A stretch of DNA of 64,000 bases from an uncultured Eubacteriales bacterium (GTDB taxonomy: Bacteria > Bacillota > Clostridia > Lachnospirales > Lachnospiraceae): assembly GCA_949284175.1 (NCBI GenBank), contig CASDVE010000002.1, positions 62,001 through 126,000 on the forward strand. The letters run 5' to 3'. Both the position numbers and the translations under genes were made by a program. Below are positions 25,826-34,778 of the stretch, in pieces (positions within the stretch are counted from its first letter, which is position 1; each line of letters starts with the position of its first letter). The notes under the pieces were generated by a model that did no database searches, was not told the DNA's origin, and was given only the letters and a program-made list of their open reading frames with translations.

Positions 25826-26527
25826 ATGAATTGTATAGAGATCAAAAATCTTAAAAAAATATATGGTAAAGCAGAAAATATCACAACTGTGCTTAACGGA
25901 ATCGGTGTGAGCATAAAAGAAGGTGAACTATGTGGTATTTTCGGACCTAGTGGATCGGGAAAATCAACACTTCTGAATATAGTAGGAGGTTTGGAAAGAT
26001 GTGATGCAGGTAAACTGATTGTTAATGGTAAAGATATTTGTAAATATTCAGATAAGGAGCTTACCGAATATAGGCGTTCACAGATTGGTTTTGTATTTCA
26101 ATTTTATAATTTGATTCCGGATCTGAACGTAAAAGAAAATATTCAGGTTTGCGAATATCTTTCCGATGATTCGCTTAATATTGAAAATTTGATGGAGACG
26201 ATGGGATTAACAAAGCATCAGAATAAATATCCTTCTCAAATATCTGGAGGGCAGCAACAACGTTGTGCAATTGCAAGAGCAGTAATAAAAAATCCTAGTA
26301 TTCTTTTATGTGATGAGCCAACAGGAGCTCTCGACTATAAATCTTCTAAAATGGTTTTAAAGTTGCTTGAAACAATTAACCAAAAATATAATACAACGAT
26401 ACTCATTGTTACACATAATGAAGCAATAAGAGATATGGTTCATCATGTGATTAAGGTTCGAGATGGCATAATTTCTCAAGATTATTACAATGAGGATCGT
26501 GTTGATGCAGAAGAGATTTGCTGGTAA
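25826..26527 (+). CDS. ABC transporter ATPase (LolD/MacB type)
   Basis: Energy subunit of a mechanotransmission-type ABC system; 233 residues. Walker A GPSGSGKST, Q-loop FVFQFYNLIP, signature ISGGQQQR, Walker B LLCDEPTGALD and H-loop VTHN are all intact. GGAGGT lies before the ATG and the FtsX-like partner follows after 32 bases. Placed at the end of the peptide synthetase operon, it probably powers export of, or protection against, the product. It could also serve a cell-envelope role unrelated to the product. Confidence 0.9.
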   Translation: MNCIEIKNLKKIYGKAENITTVLNGIGVSIKEGELCGIFGPSGSGKSTLLNIVGGLERCDAGKLIVNGKDICKYSDKELTEYRRSQIGFVFQFYNLIPDLNVKENIQVCEYLSDDSLNIENLMETMGLTKHQNKYPSQISGGQQQRCAIARAVIKNPSILLCDEPTGALDYKSSKMVLKLLETINQKYNTTILIVTHNEAIRDMVHHVIKVRDGIISQDYYNEDRVDAEEICW

Positions 26528-26559
26528 TAAATTATTAGGAAAGGAGATAGTTTATCAAC

Positions 26560-29079
26560 ATGATACAAACAAAGAGAGTTTGGAGAAAGTTTAAGAGAAA
26601 TTTCTTGAAATATGTTGCAGTAATGTTAATTGTCATATTGAGTATGGCGATTGTAGTAGGATATGGAAATACGTCTTTTTCGACGAAAGAAACAATGAAG
26701 CAATACTGGAATCAAACAAATGTAGAAGATGGTGAATTTACTACATATGTGCCCTTGAGAGAAGAAAATATTCGAGATATTGAAAGTATGGGAGTCTCCC
26801 TAGAAAAGACTTTTTATTTTGATATAACAACTGATCATGGTTCAACATTAAGAGTGTTTAAACTTAGAAATTCCATAAATCTTGTGGATATTCAGGACGG
26901 TGATGTAGGTGAATTAAAGGATAATGAGGTGATTTTGGAGAAACTCTTTATGAGTGATAATCAGATCTCTATAGGTGATTCAATCAATATTGGAGGAAAA
27001 GAATATAAAATAAAGGCCAACGCCACTGTCCCAGACTACTGCCATAGAGTCGCTGAAATATCTGATGTAGGTACAGATGAACAATTTGGGATCGTTTTTG
27101 TAAATGATGATGTTTTTAAAAGACTGCAGGAAAATTATAAGGATTCTACCGTTTACAATTACACGTATGTAATAAATGATGAGAGTGATTTGGAAGAGAC
27201 AGAAAATAAACTGTTTGACTATTTATACGAAACAGAAGTGAATGTTGAAGATATTACGGATACATATATTTTGGAAAAAATACAAAATATAGATTTAATT
27301 AGAAATAATATACAAGCTGGATTTACCAATTTGCAAGAAGGTATGCAGTCGATTATTTTAAATACAAATACAATTAGTACGTATTTGGAGAAGAATGTTT
27401 CACTTATATCTAATTTAGAAAAAGCGCAGGAGAATATATTAGTAGGATTAGAGGAACTTTCTGAAAATACTGAGGAAACTTTAGATAACTATTTAACATG
27501 GAGTTATCCCAATCTTTACAAATTTAATAAGGCAGATGAAAATACGAGAATTGTCGATTTTGTGAATTACCATAAGATGTTTTTCTCAACAGCAATCGTG
27601 GCGGGAATTTTGCTTGCTATTCTAATTGCTTATATTATATCTGTATTTGCTATTAATAATGTGGAGAGTGATAGCAAAATTATTGGGACACTGTATGCAA
27701 TGGGGTATAGAAAAAAAGAAATTTTGGGGCAGTACATAATTTTGCCTGTAATAATTGTAGCAGTAGGGGCAGTAATAGGAACCTTTTTAGGGTTTGGAAT
27801 AACAAGCTTGTGTATAACGGCAAATTATTCTCATCCTACTATAATTATAACATATCCGGTAGGTCTTATTATATATGGGATAATAATGCCAATTGTAATT
27901 GCATTTGTAATTAACTATCTTGTTCTAAATAAAAAATTAGACAAAAGTGCATTAGAAATAATAAGGAATGAACACAAAGATAATGTAAAAGAAAATAAAA
28001 AAGAGATTCACGTTTATGGAAAGAAATTTATACGATTATTCCAGATAAAGCGTTTTTTACACGAAATTCGTAATAATTTAATAATGTTTTTTGGAATATC
28101 GCTTTCTATTATAATATTAATGCTTGGAGTAGGATTGTATGGAAGTCTTGTTCATTATGCCGAGTCTATTGGTGAAGATACACGTTTCGACTATATGTAT
28201 ACTTTAAAAAATCCACTGAGAGAACAACCAGCTAATACTGAAACTGCATATACTAAACAGTTTTCTATGTTTTGTTCAATGGCTGGGACTGATATGCCCG
28301 TAGTTTTACAAGGAGTAGAAAGCGACAGCAACTATTTTAAATTTGCACATAGATTAGATGATGATGAAAATGTTGTATATATATCTGATTCTGCGATTGT
28401 AAAGTTCGGTTATAATGTGGGGGATAAAATTGTTTTTACAGATAGTTTAACAAAGAAAGAATATGCTTTTACAATAGGTGGGACTGTAAGCTATAAAAAT
28501 GGTATTTACTTTTTTATGAATATTGATGCAATGCGAAAATATTTTGATGCAGAGGAAGGGTATTATAATACACTTTTGTCCACAAAAGAATTAAATGACA
28601 TAGATAAAAATATGCTAATATCAGTTACAACAAAACAATCAATCGTTGATACAGCAAAAAGTTGGGTGGATGATACAACCGGAACAATTGGTATGTTTGT
28701 TGGAATGTCCATTGTTATCTTTATATTAGTAATTTATTTATTGGTAAAAAATATGATAGATAGAGCAAAATATAATGTTTCTTTGATGAAAGTATTAGGA
28801 TATCGAAATAAAGAAACAAATAAAATATATCTGGGTGCAACTTTTTACGTAGTCCTTGCTTCATTAGTAATTACATTGCCAATTGGAGCTAGAATTATGG
28901 ATTCATTAATACCAATACTTAACGCATCAATGAAATCGGGGATGGAGTGTTATATTGATCCCGTATATTATATTATGATGATAATTTTAATAGTGATATC
29001 ATATGTAATACCATATTTGTTATTGAAAATTAAGTTAGCTAAAATTTCTGTTTCTGAAATACTAAAAGAAAGAGAGTAA
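26560..29079 (+). CDS. FtsX-family ABC permease
   Basis: An 839-residue membrane protein. First helix near residues 18-38, a large extracellular part of about 300 residues with a coiled-coil segment, FtsX domain 1 (about 340-465, motif IGTLYAMGYRKKEILGQYI), a second N-terminal-type helix (about 509-530), a second extracellular part, and FtsX domain 2 (about 705-835, VSLMKVLGYRNKETNKIYL). The duplicated layout with large outside domains is typical of Firmicutes efflux/resistance permeases of the MacB-FtsX superfamily. Together with the preceding ATPase it forms the likely exporter or immunity system of the cluster. A strong terminator follows, closing the operon. Confidence 0.88.
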   Translation: MIQTKRVWRKFKRNFLKYVAVMLIVILSMAIVVGYGNTSFSTKETMKQYWNQTNVEDGEFTTYVPLREENIRDIESMGVSLEKTFYFDITTDHGSTLRVFKLRNSINLVDIQDGDVGELKDNEVILEKLFMSDNQISIGDSINIGGKEYKIKANATVPDYCHRVAEISDVGTDEQFGIVFVNDDVFKRLQENYKDSTVYNYTYVINDESDLEETENKLFDYLYETEVNVEDITDTYILEKIQNIDLIRNNIQAGFTNLQEGMQSIILNTNTISTYLEKNVSLISNLEKAQENILVGLEELSENTEETLDNYLTWSYPNLYKFNKADENTRIVDFVNYHKMFFSTAIVAGILLAILIAYIISVFAINNVESDSKIIGTLYAMGYRKKEILGQYIILPVIIVAVGAVIGTFLGFGITSLCITANYSHPTIIITYPVGLIIYGIIMPIVIAFVINYLVLNKKLDKSALEIIRNEHKDNVKENKKEIHVYGKKFIRLFQIKRFLHEIRNNLIMFFGISLSIIILMLGVGLYGSLVHYAESIGEDTRFDYMYTLKNPLREQPANTETAYTKQFSMFCSMAGTDMPVVLQGVESDSNYFKFAHRLDDDENVVYISDSAIVKFGYNVGDKIVFTDSLTKKEYAFTIGGTVSYKNGIYFFMNIDAMRKYFDAEEGYYNTLLSTKELNDIDKNMLISVTTKQSIVDTAKSWVDDTTGTIGMFVGMSIVIFILVIYLLVKNMIDRAKYNVSLMKVLGYRNKETNKIYLGATFYVVLASLVITLPIGARIMDSLIPILNASMKSGMECYIDPVYYIMMIILIVISYVIPYLLLKIKLAKISVSEILKERE

Positions 29080-29136
29080 ATGTAGCATTAAGCGTTTATA
29101 ATTATATCACCAATGTTATTTCATAGATTAGTAATA

Positions 29137-29175
29137 AAAACGTCCGATGAGTTACGACTCATAAGGACGTTTTTT
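29137..29175. terminator. Strong terminator closing the synthetase operon
   Basis: Long hairpin: AAAACGTCC pairs with GGACGTTTT, and inside it ATGAGT pairs with ACTCAT, followed by a T-run. The A-rich left flank lets it work in both directions, also for the convergent GntR gene. Confidence 0.85.
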
Positions 29176-29179
29176 GTAT

Positions 29180-29330
29180 ACCGAAATTGAAAAAAGTTTT
29201 CCTGCATGATACTCAATAATTTTATGGTTAAAGAGATCAACAAGAACATATATATAATTCTGGTATCGGTAACTTCGTATTTATCAGCAATAGAGTAGGT
29301 ACTGACTTTCCTTGAAAGATATTCATTAAA
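29180..29330 (-). pseudogene. IS3-family transposase remnant
   Basis: Read on the minus strand this stretch encodes, in two frames, KYEVTDTR and then NYIYVLVDLFNHKIIEYHAGK. That is the first catalytic Asp region of IS3/IS150-type transposases (usual form TDITYIxxxxxYLYVLxDLFNRxIIGY). Only about 45 codons remain and the frame is broken. No inverted-repeat ends are visible. It is an old scar between the terminator and the GntR gene. Confidence 0.55.
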
Positions 29331-29333
29331 GCT

Positions 29334-30020
29334 CTATTTGGTAAAGTAATCAGGGAATTTTTTCTTCAAAACGCTCTGATCGGATAAGGCAGTTGAAATA
29401 TGTTCTACCATAGCCGTTTGGGCTTCCTCTGGCTTATTCTCAGCGATAGCTTTGCAAATGGCACTATGATCGTTGATGACACGTTCAGCGATACCGATTT
29501 CATAGCTTAATTTTCTCTGTCTATCAAAGTGTGGCATAATATTTTGTAATGTTGTGTATATAAAATCCATATTGCATATTTTATAGAGTTCTTTATGAAA
29601 TGCAATATCTAAAGCTAAAAATTTCTCAAAATTTTCTCTAGGGCCGTTAGGAGCATAATCTTTTTGTAAAGTAATAAAATCATAGAGATTATCTAAATGC
29701 TCCTGTGTAATTAAATGACAGCTTTTACTTGCTAATGGTCCTTCAATCATTTTTCGAATTTCACATACCTGTTCTACAATATGAGTATCGATAAGAGATA
29801 TAAAAATTCCTCTTTGTGGGTAGCTTTCAATCAGATGACCATTTGATAGGTATAATATGGCTTCTCTAACAGGAGTTCTACTAATATTAAGTTCTTTTGA
29901 AATTTCAATATCTGAAATTTTTTGTCCTGGAAGAAAATTGAGATTAATGATTTGATCAAGCAAATATCTTTGCGCATATTCTCTAGCCGATTCTTTTTCA
30001 CGTTGCTGAAAATTTTTCAT
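29334..30020 (-). CDS. GntR/FadR-family transcriptional regulator
   Basis: 228-residue repressor-type regulator, transcribed away from the amino-acid-type importer operon. N-terminal winged helix (about 15-80) has the GntR pattern: LDQIINLNFLPGQKISDIEIS, then LNISRTPVREAILYL, ending SYPQRGIFIS. The C-terminal all-helical FCD domain (about 90-215) has the metal/ligand residues Asp and His in ALDIAFHKELYKI and a later His in INDHSAICKAI. FCD members bind carboxylic acids or amino-acid derivatives. A 16-base perfect palindrome in the divergent intergenic region is a candidate operator, so the adjacent importer is the likely target. Confidence 0.85.
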   Translation of the reverse strand: MKNFQQREKESAREYAQRYLLDQIINLNFLPGQKISDIEISKELNISRTPVREAILYLSNGHLIESYPQRGIFISLIDTHIVEQVCEIRKMIEGPLASKSCHLITQEHLDNLYDFITLQKDYAPNGPRENFEKFLALDIAFHKELYKICNMDFIYTTLQNIMPHFDRQRKLSYEIGIAERVINDHSAICKAIAENKPEEAQTAMVEHISTALSDQSVLKKKFPDYFTK

Positions 30021-30094
30021 GGTATGATTCCTTTCTATTTACATAAAAAATGTTTTGTTTTATGATTCTTTTTTCATGAAAACTATAAATGTTA

Positions 30095-30110
30095 TAGTAA
30101 TATATTACTA
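30095..30110. promoter_or_regulatory. Perfect 16-bp palindrome, candidate GntR operator
   Basis: TAGTAATATATTACTA is perfectly self-complementary and is flanked by a further weak symmetry (TTATA). It lies 75 bases upstream of the GntR start, between the divergent GntR and importer genes. Assignment to GntR is by position only. Confidence 0.4.
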
Positions 30111-30301
30111 GTTATAAATTATAGTATATCTTTGACCTATTATATCGTCAAGTAAAATGAAAAATTAAAGAAAACATATGAGAAAAATAAAAATACCGAT
30201 AAGAAAAGAAAGTAAACTCAGGTAATATAGAAAAAATGTATAAAAAATAAGGAGTAAAACTGTTATATTTGTACAAAAAGTGAATAAAAGAATAAAAAAG
30301 C

Positions 30302-30330
30302 TTGAAAAAAATCTGTATATAGTATATTAT
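30302..30330 (+). promoter_or_regulatory. Promoter of the branched-chain-amino-acid-type importer operon
   Basis: TTGAAA and TATTAT with a 17-base spacer, about 65 bases upstream of the binding-protein start codon. Confidence 0.5.
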
Positions 30331-30396
30331 TCCAAATAGATATATTTTTATGGGATTAATATATTTAGACTGTATAATGAAATGGGAGGACTTAAT

Positions 30397-31536
30397 ATGA
30401 GAAAAATGAAGAAAGCTTTAGGGGTAATGTTGTCTATCTGTCTAGGAGTATCCACATTGACAGGTTGCGGAGGGGCAAGTGCAAAGGAGGATACCATTAA
30501 GATTGGGGTTTCGAATATGGTAACAGGTCCTTTAGCAGCTGGTGGAATCAGAATGAAGCAAGCGATTACGTTAGCATTTGAAGAAATTAACGAATCGGGC
30601 GGAGTTTTAGATGGTAAAAAGCTTAAAATGGTTTTGGTGGATGATACAGGAACACCAACTGGGGCAATTAATGCAGTAAATAAAATATTGGGAGAACAGG
30701 TTGCAGCGGTTATTGGACCTCATACATCGCCAATGTCATCAGCTACCCAAGAACTGTTTCGAAAATCAGGTGTTCCATTTGTTACAGCGGCTACATCACC
30801 AAAATTATTAGAATCAAATAATCCATATTTTTTCCGTATTTCTGTATCTGATGGTGCGGTAGGACCTGCGATGGTAGATTTTGCAAAGGAGAAGTTTGGA
30901 GCAAAGAAAATAGCCGCCTTATATGATACCGATGATTATGGGCTAGCGGCAGACAATGCAACAAAAGTCTATTGCGGAGAAAATGGAGTTGAATATTATT
31001 CAGAGGGGTTTACAACAGGGGATAAAGATTTAACGTCACAACTTTCCAAACTTAAAAATTGGGGAGCCGATGTTGTGTTTGATTTCTCACATGATGCAGA
31101 AGCTGCTTTAATTGTTCGGCAATTAGATGAATTAGGAATGGGGGATATTCCTCATATAGGGCCAAATGCTTTAGCACAATCCCAAACATATGATTTATGC
31201 GATGCAAAACAGTTGCAAGGTACATACGCGTCAACTGATTTTTATGCAGATGAAACGAATGAAGAGATGAAAAAGTTTTTAGATAAATTTAAAGAGCGTT
31301 GGGATGTAGATGTGGAGCGCTATGCTGCAATGTATTATACAGCAGCTTATTTGGTGGCAGATGCCATCAATCGAGCAGGTTCTGATGATCCAGAAAAGAT
31401 TCGCCAAGCTCTTTCTGAGACATCTGATTTTCAAGCGATTTTTGGAAATTTGAACTGTTCTGAACAAGGAGAATTGAATACGAACCTTTATATTTTAGAG
31501 TTTGATGGAGAAAAGGGAATGAGTATTGCACAATAG
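30397..31536 (+). CDS. livJ: Branched-chain amino-acid-type ABC solute-binding lipoprotein
   Basis: Extracellular receptor of the importer (Peripla_BP_6 family). The ATG at 30397 is taken because GGGAGGA is seven bases upstream; an ATG 15 bases earlier overlaps that site. The signal peptide ends in lipobox LTGC. The mature protein shows IKIGVSNMVTGPLAAGG, VVLDDTGTP-like MVLVDDTGTPT, AVIGPHTSPMSSA and VPFVTAATSPKL, all typical of LivJ-type proteins. The true ligand could be another amino acid, amide or small carboxylate. It is followed by permease genes with short gaps, forming livJHMG(F). Confidence 0.87.
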   Translation: MRKMKKALGVMLSICLGVSTLTGCGGASAKEDTIKIGVSNMVTGPLAAGGIRMKQAITLAFEEINESGGVLDGKKLKMVLVDDTGTPTGAINAVNKILGEQVAAVIGPHTSPMSSATQELFRKSGVPFVTAATSPKLLESNNPYFFRISVSDGAVGPAMVDFAKEKFGAKKIAALYDTDDYGLAADNATKVYCGENGVEYYSEGFTTGDKDLTSQLSKLKNWGADVVFDFSHDAEAALIVRQLDELGMGDIPHIGPNALAQSQTYDLCDAKQLQGTYASTDFYADETNEEMKKFLDKFKERWDVDVERYAAMYYTAAYLVADAINRAGSDDPEKIRQALSETSDFQAIFGNLNCSEQGELNTNLYILEFDGEKGMSIAQ

Positions 31537-31562
31537 AGGATGCGGTTGAGAGGAGGATATCA

Positions 31563-32429
31563 ATGCAAGTATTGATACAGTTACTTATTACGGGGATTGC
31601 AATGGGATTTATTTATGCATTAGTAAGCATTGAATATACTTTGATTTGGAATGCCACAGGACTTTTAAATTTTAGTCATGATAAATTTATTTTATTTGGA
31701 GCTTATATGTTTGCTGGAAGTTATGTATTAGGATTAGGGCTTCCGCCAGTGTTAGCGATTTTATGCACTCTTATTACGATGTTTTTGTTTGGCGTATTAA
31801 GTGCGCTTATTATTTTTAATCCATTGAGTAAATTATCTACAAATTTATTTGCAGTGATTGGAACTGTAATTTTAGGTCGCATTATTACGGAATCCGTTCG
31901 TTTGATTTGGGGACCTCTTCCTTTTACACTTGATAACTTTTTAAGGGGTTCGATCACAATTGGTTCTGTTGTTGTATCAAAATCTCATATTGTCATTATT
32001 ATTGTATGTTCCCTGATTACAATAGGGTTACAATTATTTTTTAAAATGACAAAGATGGGAAAGGCGATGCGATGTGTTTCAGAAAATAAAGTGGCGGCTT
32101 CTTTAATGGGAATTCATGTTCCCATGAACATTGCCTTTACTGTCGGGTTATCAGCAATTATTTGTGCTACCATTGGTATTTTAGTAATTCCCATTTTTAA
32201 TGTGGAGCTTCAAATGTCTTCTATGATCGGACTAAAAGGATTTGCTTGTGGAGTCATTGGTGGCTTTGGATACTTACCAGGAGCAATTTTAGGAGGAATC
32301 TTATTAGGAATTGTAGAAATTTTTGGAAGTATGTTGATACCATCCGTCTATAAGGATTGTTTATCCTTTGTATTACTTATTATTTTCCTTTTAATTAAAC
32401 CATCTGGAATTTTAGGAAATAAAAGATAG
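31563..32429 (+). CDS. livH: Branched-chain amino-acid-type ABC permease
   Basis: First of two membrane subunits; 288 residues with about eight hydrophobic helices. Motifs include GLLNFSHDKFILFGAYM (the LivH NFAHG-like element) and the EAA-type loop GKAMRCVSENKVAASLMGI. GAGGAGG lies a few bases before the ATG. The next permease starts ten bases after its stop, so translation is coupled. Confidence 0.88.
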   Translation: MQVLIQLLITGIAMGFIYALVSIEYTLIWNATGLLNFSHDKFILFGAYMFAGSYVLGLGLPPVLAILCTLITMFLFGVLSALIIFNPLSKLSTNLFAVIGTVILGRIITESVRLIWGPLPFTLDNFLRGSITIGSVVVSKSHIVIIIVCSLITIGLQLFFKMTKMGKAMRCVSENKVAASLMGIHVPMNIAFTVGLSAIICATIGILVIPIFNVELQMSSMIGLKGFACGVIGGFGYLPGAILGGILLGIVEIFGSMLIPSVYKDCLSFVLLIIFLLIKPSGILGNKR

Positions 32430-32439
32430 GAGGGGCAAG

Positions 32440-33393
32440 ATGAAGAGTAAAAAAAGGGTCATTTTAATTTCAATAGGAGCAATCCTTTTCGCCATGATAC
32501 TTCCTTTGTTTGTTTCAAATAATTATCATTTAAATTTAATGATTCAAGTTATTATTAATGTGATTATTGTTGTGGGGTTAAATTTTATTACAGGGCTTAC
32601 AGGACAGATGAACTTAGGAACAGCAGGTATTTTTGCCATGGGCGCTTATACATCATCTTTACTGGCAACAAAGTTAGGGATTAATCCGTGGATTTGCTTT
32701 ATTATGGCAATTATTATGGGTGTCGTGATAGGAGTAGGACTTGGCTATCCTTCCCTTAGGGTATCAGGTGTTTATTTGGCACTTACGACCATTGGGTTTT
32801 CAGAAATTGTTCGTATTTTAATGACAAATTTAACTGACATCACAGGAGGAGCATTAGGTGTAACAGGAATACCAGTATTTTCGATTTTTGGTCATAAGTT
32901 TCAAACGAATAAAGAAATCTATTATTTGTATTTAGCGATTGCTATTTTCTTAATATACAACGCATATCGGATTGTAAATTCAAAATGGGGACGGGCTTTC
33001 TTGGCGGTAAAAGATAATCCAGATGCAGTGGAAGCCGGGGGAATTAATATTGCGACCATTAAGATTATGGCTTTTACCTTAACCGCCATTTATACAACCA
33101 TAGCAGGAAGTCTTTACTCACATTATGTTGGCTTTATTAACCCAAGTGCTTATAATTTGGAGTATTCGATTAACTATGTTGTTATGTTAGTAATTGGAGG
33201 AATTGGCTCTGTTCCGGGAAATATTTTAGGAGCAATTTTAGTAACTGTTACACCAGAACTATTACGTTTTATGGAAAATTATTATTGGTTAGTATTTTCA
33301 ATCATTACATTGTTATTTGTTATTTTTCTTCCAAATGGCATTATTTCTTTATTCAAAGAGAGACCAAAATTTATAAAAGAGAGGGGGAAATAA
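32440..33393 (+). CDS. livM: Branched-chain amino-acid-type ABC permease
   Basis: Second membrane subunit; 317 residues with about nine hydrophobic helices. Family motifs: LTGQMNLGTAGIFAMGAY, RVSGVYLALTTIGFSEIVRI and the cytoplasmic loop SKWGRAFLAVKDNPDAVEAG. RBS AGGAGGGG. The ATPase gene starts two bases after its stop. Confidence 0.9.
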   Translation: MKSKKRVILISIGAILFAMILPLFVSNNYHLNLMIQVIINVIIVVGLNFITGLTGQMNLGTAGIFAMGAYTSSLLATKLGINPWICFIMAIIMGVVIGVGLGYPSLRVSGVYLALTTIGFSEIVRILMTNLTDITGGALGVTGIPVFSIFGHKFQTNKEIYYLYLAIAIFLIYNAYRIVNSKWGRAFLAVKDNPDAVEAGGINIATIKIMAFTLTAIYTTIAGSLYSHYVGFINPSAYNLEYSINYVVMLVIGGIGSVPGNILGAILVTVTPELLRFMENYYWLVFSIITLLFVIFLPNGIISLFKERPKFIKERGK

Positions 33394-33394
33394 A

Positions 33395-34219
33395 ATGGGT
33401 GATCAAAGACAAGGAAAGTCTGTTCTGACACTAAAAAATGTAACAAAACGCTTCTCAGGTCTTGTTGCAGTCGATAATTTATCATTAGAAATGAAAGAGC
33501 GTACCATTCATGCCTTGATCGGTCCAAATGGCGCTGGAAAATCAACAGCAATTAATATGATTACAGGTTTACTGCCATTGACAGAGGGAGAAATTTATCA
33601 TGGAGATACGAAAATTAGTGGAATGAATGCTCACCAAATAGCACAGACTCGTTGTAGCCGTACCTTTCAGAATTTAAAGCTATATCCTTCCATGACAGTG
33701 AAAGAAAACTTGATGATGGGCGGAATGATGGATATGAAACAAGGATTTTTTCCTTTTATATTCAGTCCAAGCAAAGCATTAAAAGAAGAGAAGATGGTGA
33801 GTGAAAAGGCGGAGCAAATATTAGAATTTATAGGAATACAGGATTTAGCAAAAGAGTATCCGTCCAATATGCCATATGGAAAGCAAAAGCTAGCAGAATT
33901 AGCACGTTCTTTAATGTCCGATCCAAGACTACTATTTTTAGATGAGCCAGCAGCTGGTTTAAATCCTTCTGAGCGTGTGGAATTTGTAAATATTATGATG
34001 AAAGTATTTGACTCTGGAATTGATATTTTCTTAATTGAACACAATATGGACGTTATTATGAATATTAGTCACTATATTACTGTGATCAGTTTTGGATCTA
34101 AAATCGCAGAGGGGACGCCAGAAGAAATACAACAAGATCCTGTTGTTATTAAGGCATATTTAGGAGATCGATATAAACAAAATATGGCAAGGGGGGCTGC
34201 ACATGCTGAAAGTAGATAA
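33395..34219 (+). CDS. livG: Branched-chain amino-acid-type ABC ATPase
   Basis: First ATPase of the importer, 274 residues. Walker A GPNGAGKST, the LivG-type insertion before the signature, Walker B LLFLDEPAAGLNP and H-loop LIEHNMD. The ABC signature is MPYGKQKLAELA rather than the canonical LSGGQ, as is common in LivG (usually LPYGxQRxLEIA). It overlaps the livF start by 17 bases. Confidence 0.9.
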   Translation: MGDQRQGKSVLTLKNVTKRFSGLVAVDNLSLEMKERTIHALIGPNGAGKSTAINMITGLLPLTEGEIYHGDTKISGMNAHQIAQTRCSRTFQNLKLYPSMTVKENLMMGGMMDMKQGFFPFIFSPSKALKEEKMVSEKAEQILEFIGIQDLAKEYPSNMPYGKQKLAELARSLMSDPRLLFLDEPAAGLNPSERVEFVNIMMKVFDSGIDIFLIEHNMDVIMNISHYITVISFGSKIAEGTPEEIQQDPVVIKAYLGDRYKQNMARGAAHAESR

Positions 34220-34325
34220 AATTGATGTCTATTATGGAAAAGTACAGGCATTGTTTCAAGTATCCCTTGAAGTAGGAGAAAATGAAATTGTATCTATTAT
34301 TGGGGCAAACGGTGCTGGTTATTGA
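34203..34325 (+). pseudogene. livF: livF cut off at Walker A by the conjugative element
   Basis: The start of the second LivF-type ATPase is intact: MLKVDKIDVYYGKVQALFQV, then IVSIIGANGAG. In LivF the next residues are KTT; here the frame runs into Tyr and a stop codon. The sequence changes character at about 34319-34320, which marks the left end of the inserted element. The importer therefore lacks one ATPase on this side of the junction; the rest of livF should lie beyond the right end of the element, outside the window. Confidence 0.88.
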
Positions 34326-34333
34326 GTTATAAT

Positions 34334-34388
34334 AAAACCAAGTTAGCAGAATACCTTTAAAATCAAGGGATTGCACCAACTTGGTTTT
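34334..34388. terminator. Inverted repeat near the element's left end
   Basis: Perfect 11-base arms AAAACCAAGTT / AACTTGGTTTT about 33 bases apart, followed by T-rich sequence. It may stop transcription entering from the liv operon, or form part of the recombination end. Confidence 0.5.
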
Positions 34389-34569
34389 ACTTCATTATAT
34401 CATATTATATGATAAATTTATAGCCTGGGAATAAATTTGTAGTAGGAAAAGTGCAAACTCTGAGGAAAAGGAGTCTAGCTGCTTAGTCCTGCTTTTTTTA
34501 TATCCGCAGAAGTTCTTTTCTGCATAGGCAGCAATGCCAACAGTATACTGTTTTAATAAATTGAATTAT

Positions 34570-34621
34570 GGGGACTAAGTAGGTTGTATTTTCTGCTATC
34601 TGCTTAGTCCCCTCTATTTTT
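34570..34621 (+). terminator. Terminator-like hairpin upstream of the first element genes
   Basis: Stem GGGGACTAAG / CTTAGTCCCC followed by TCTATTTTT. The right arm (CTGCTTAGTCC) is also present as a direct repeat at about 34480 in front of another T-run, so the leader may contain two alternative structures. Confidence 0.6.
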
Positions 34622-34638
34622 GTTTGGAGGATGGACGA

Positions 34639-34770
34639 ATGATTATAGTAATTGTGATTTGCTTTTCAGTGCTTTCTGCATTTACACTTTGGGCGTGTTG
34701 TATGGCAGGTAAACGAGCTGATGAAACAATGGAAAAAATAAATAAGAAACAATCTGAATTAGAAGGGTAG
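34639..34770 (+). CDS. Small membrane protein, DUF3789-like
   Basis: A 43-residue protein: one N-terminal hydrophobic helix (MIIVIVICFSVLSAFTLWAC) followed by a charged tail with ADETMEKINKK. GGAGG lies upstream of the ATG. The layout matches DUF3789 peptides found at this place in related elements. The replication-initiator gene starts eight bases later. Function unknown. Confidence 0.6.
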   Translation: MIIVIVICFSVLSAFTLWACCMAGKRADETMEKINKKQSELEG

Positions 34771-34778
34771 GTGGAAGT

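Noticed and set aside
33667-34044. Minus-strand frame of 125 codons inside livG
   Set aside because: Shadow of a well-supported ABC ATPase gene; no start signals.
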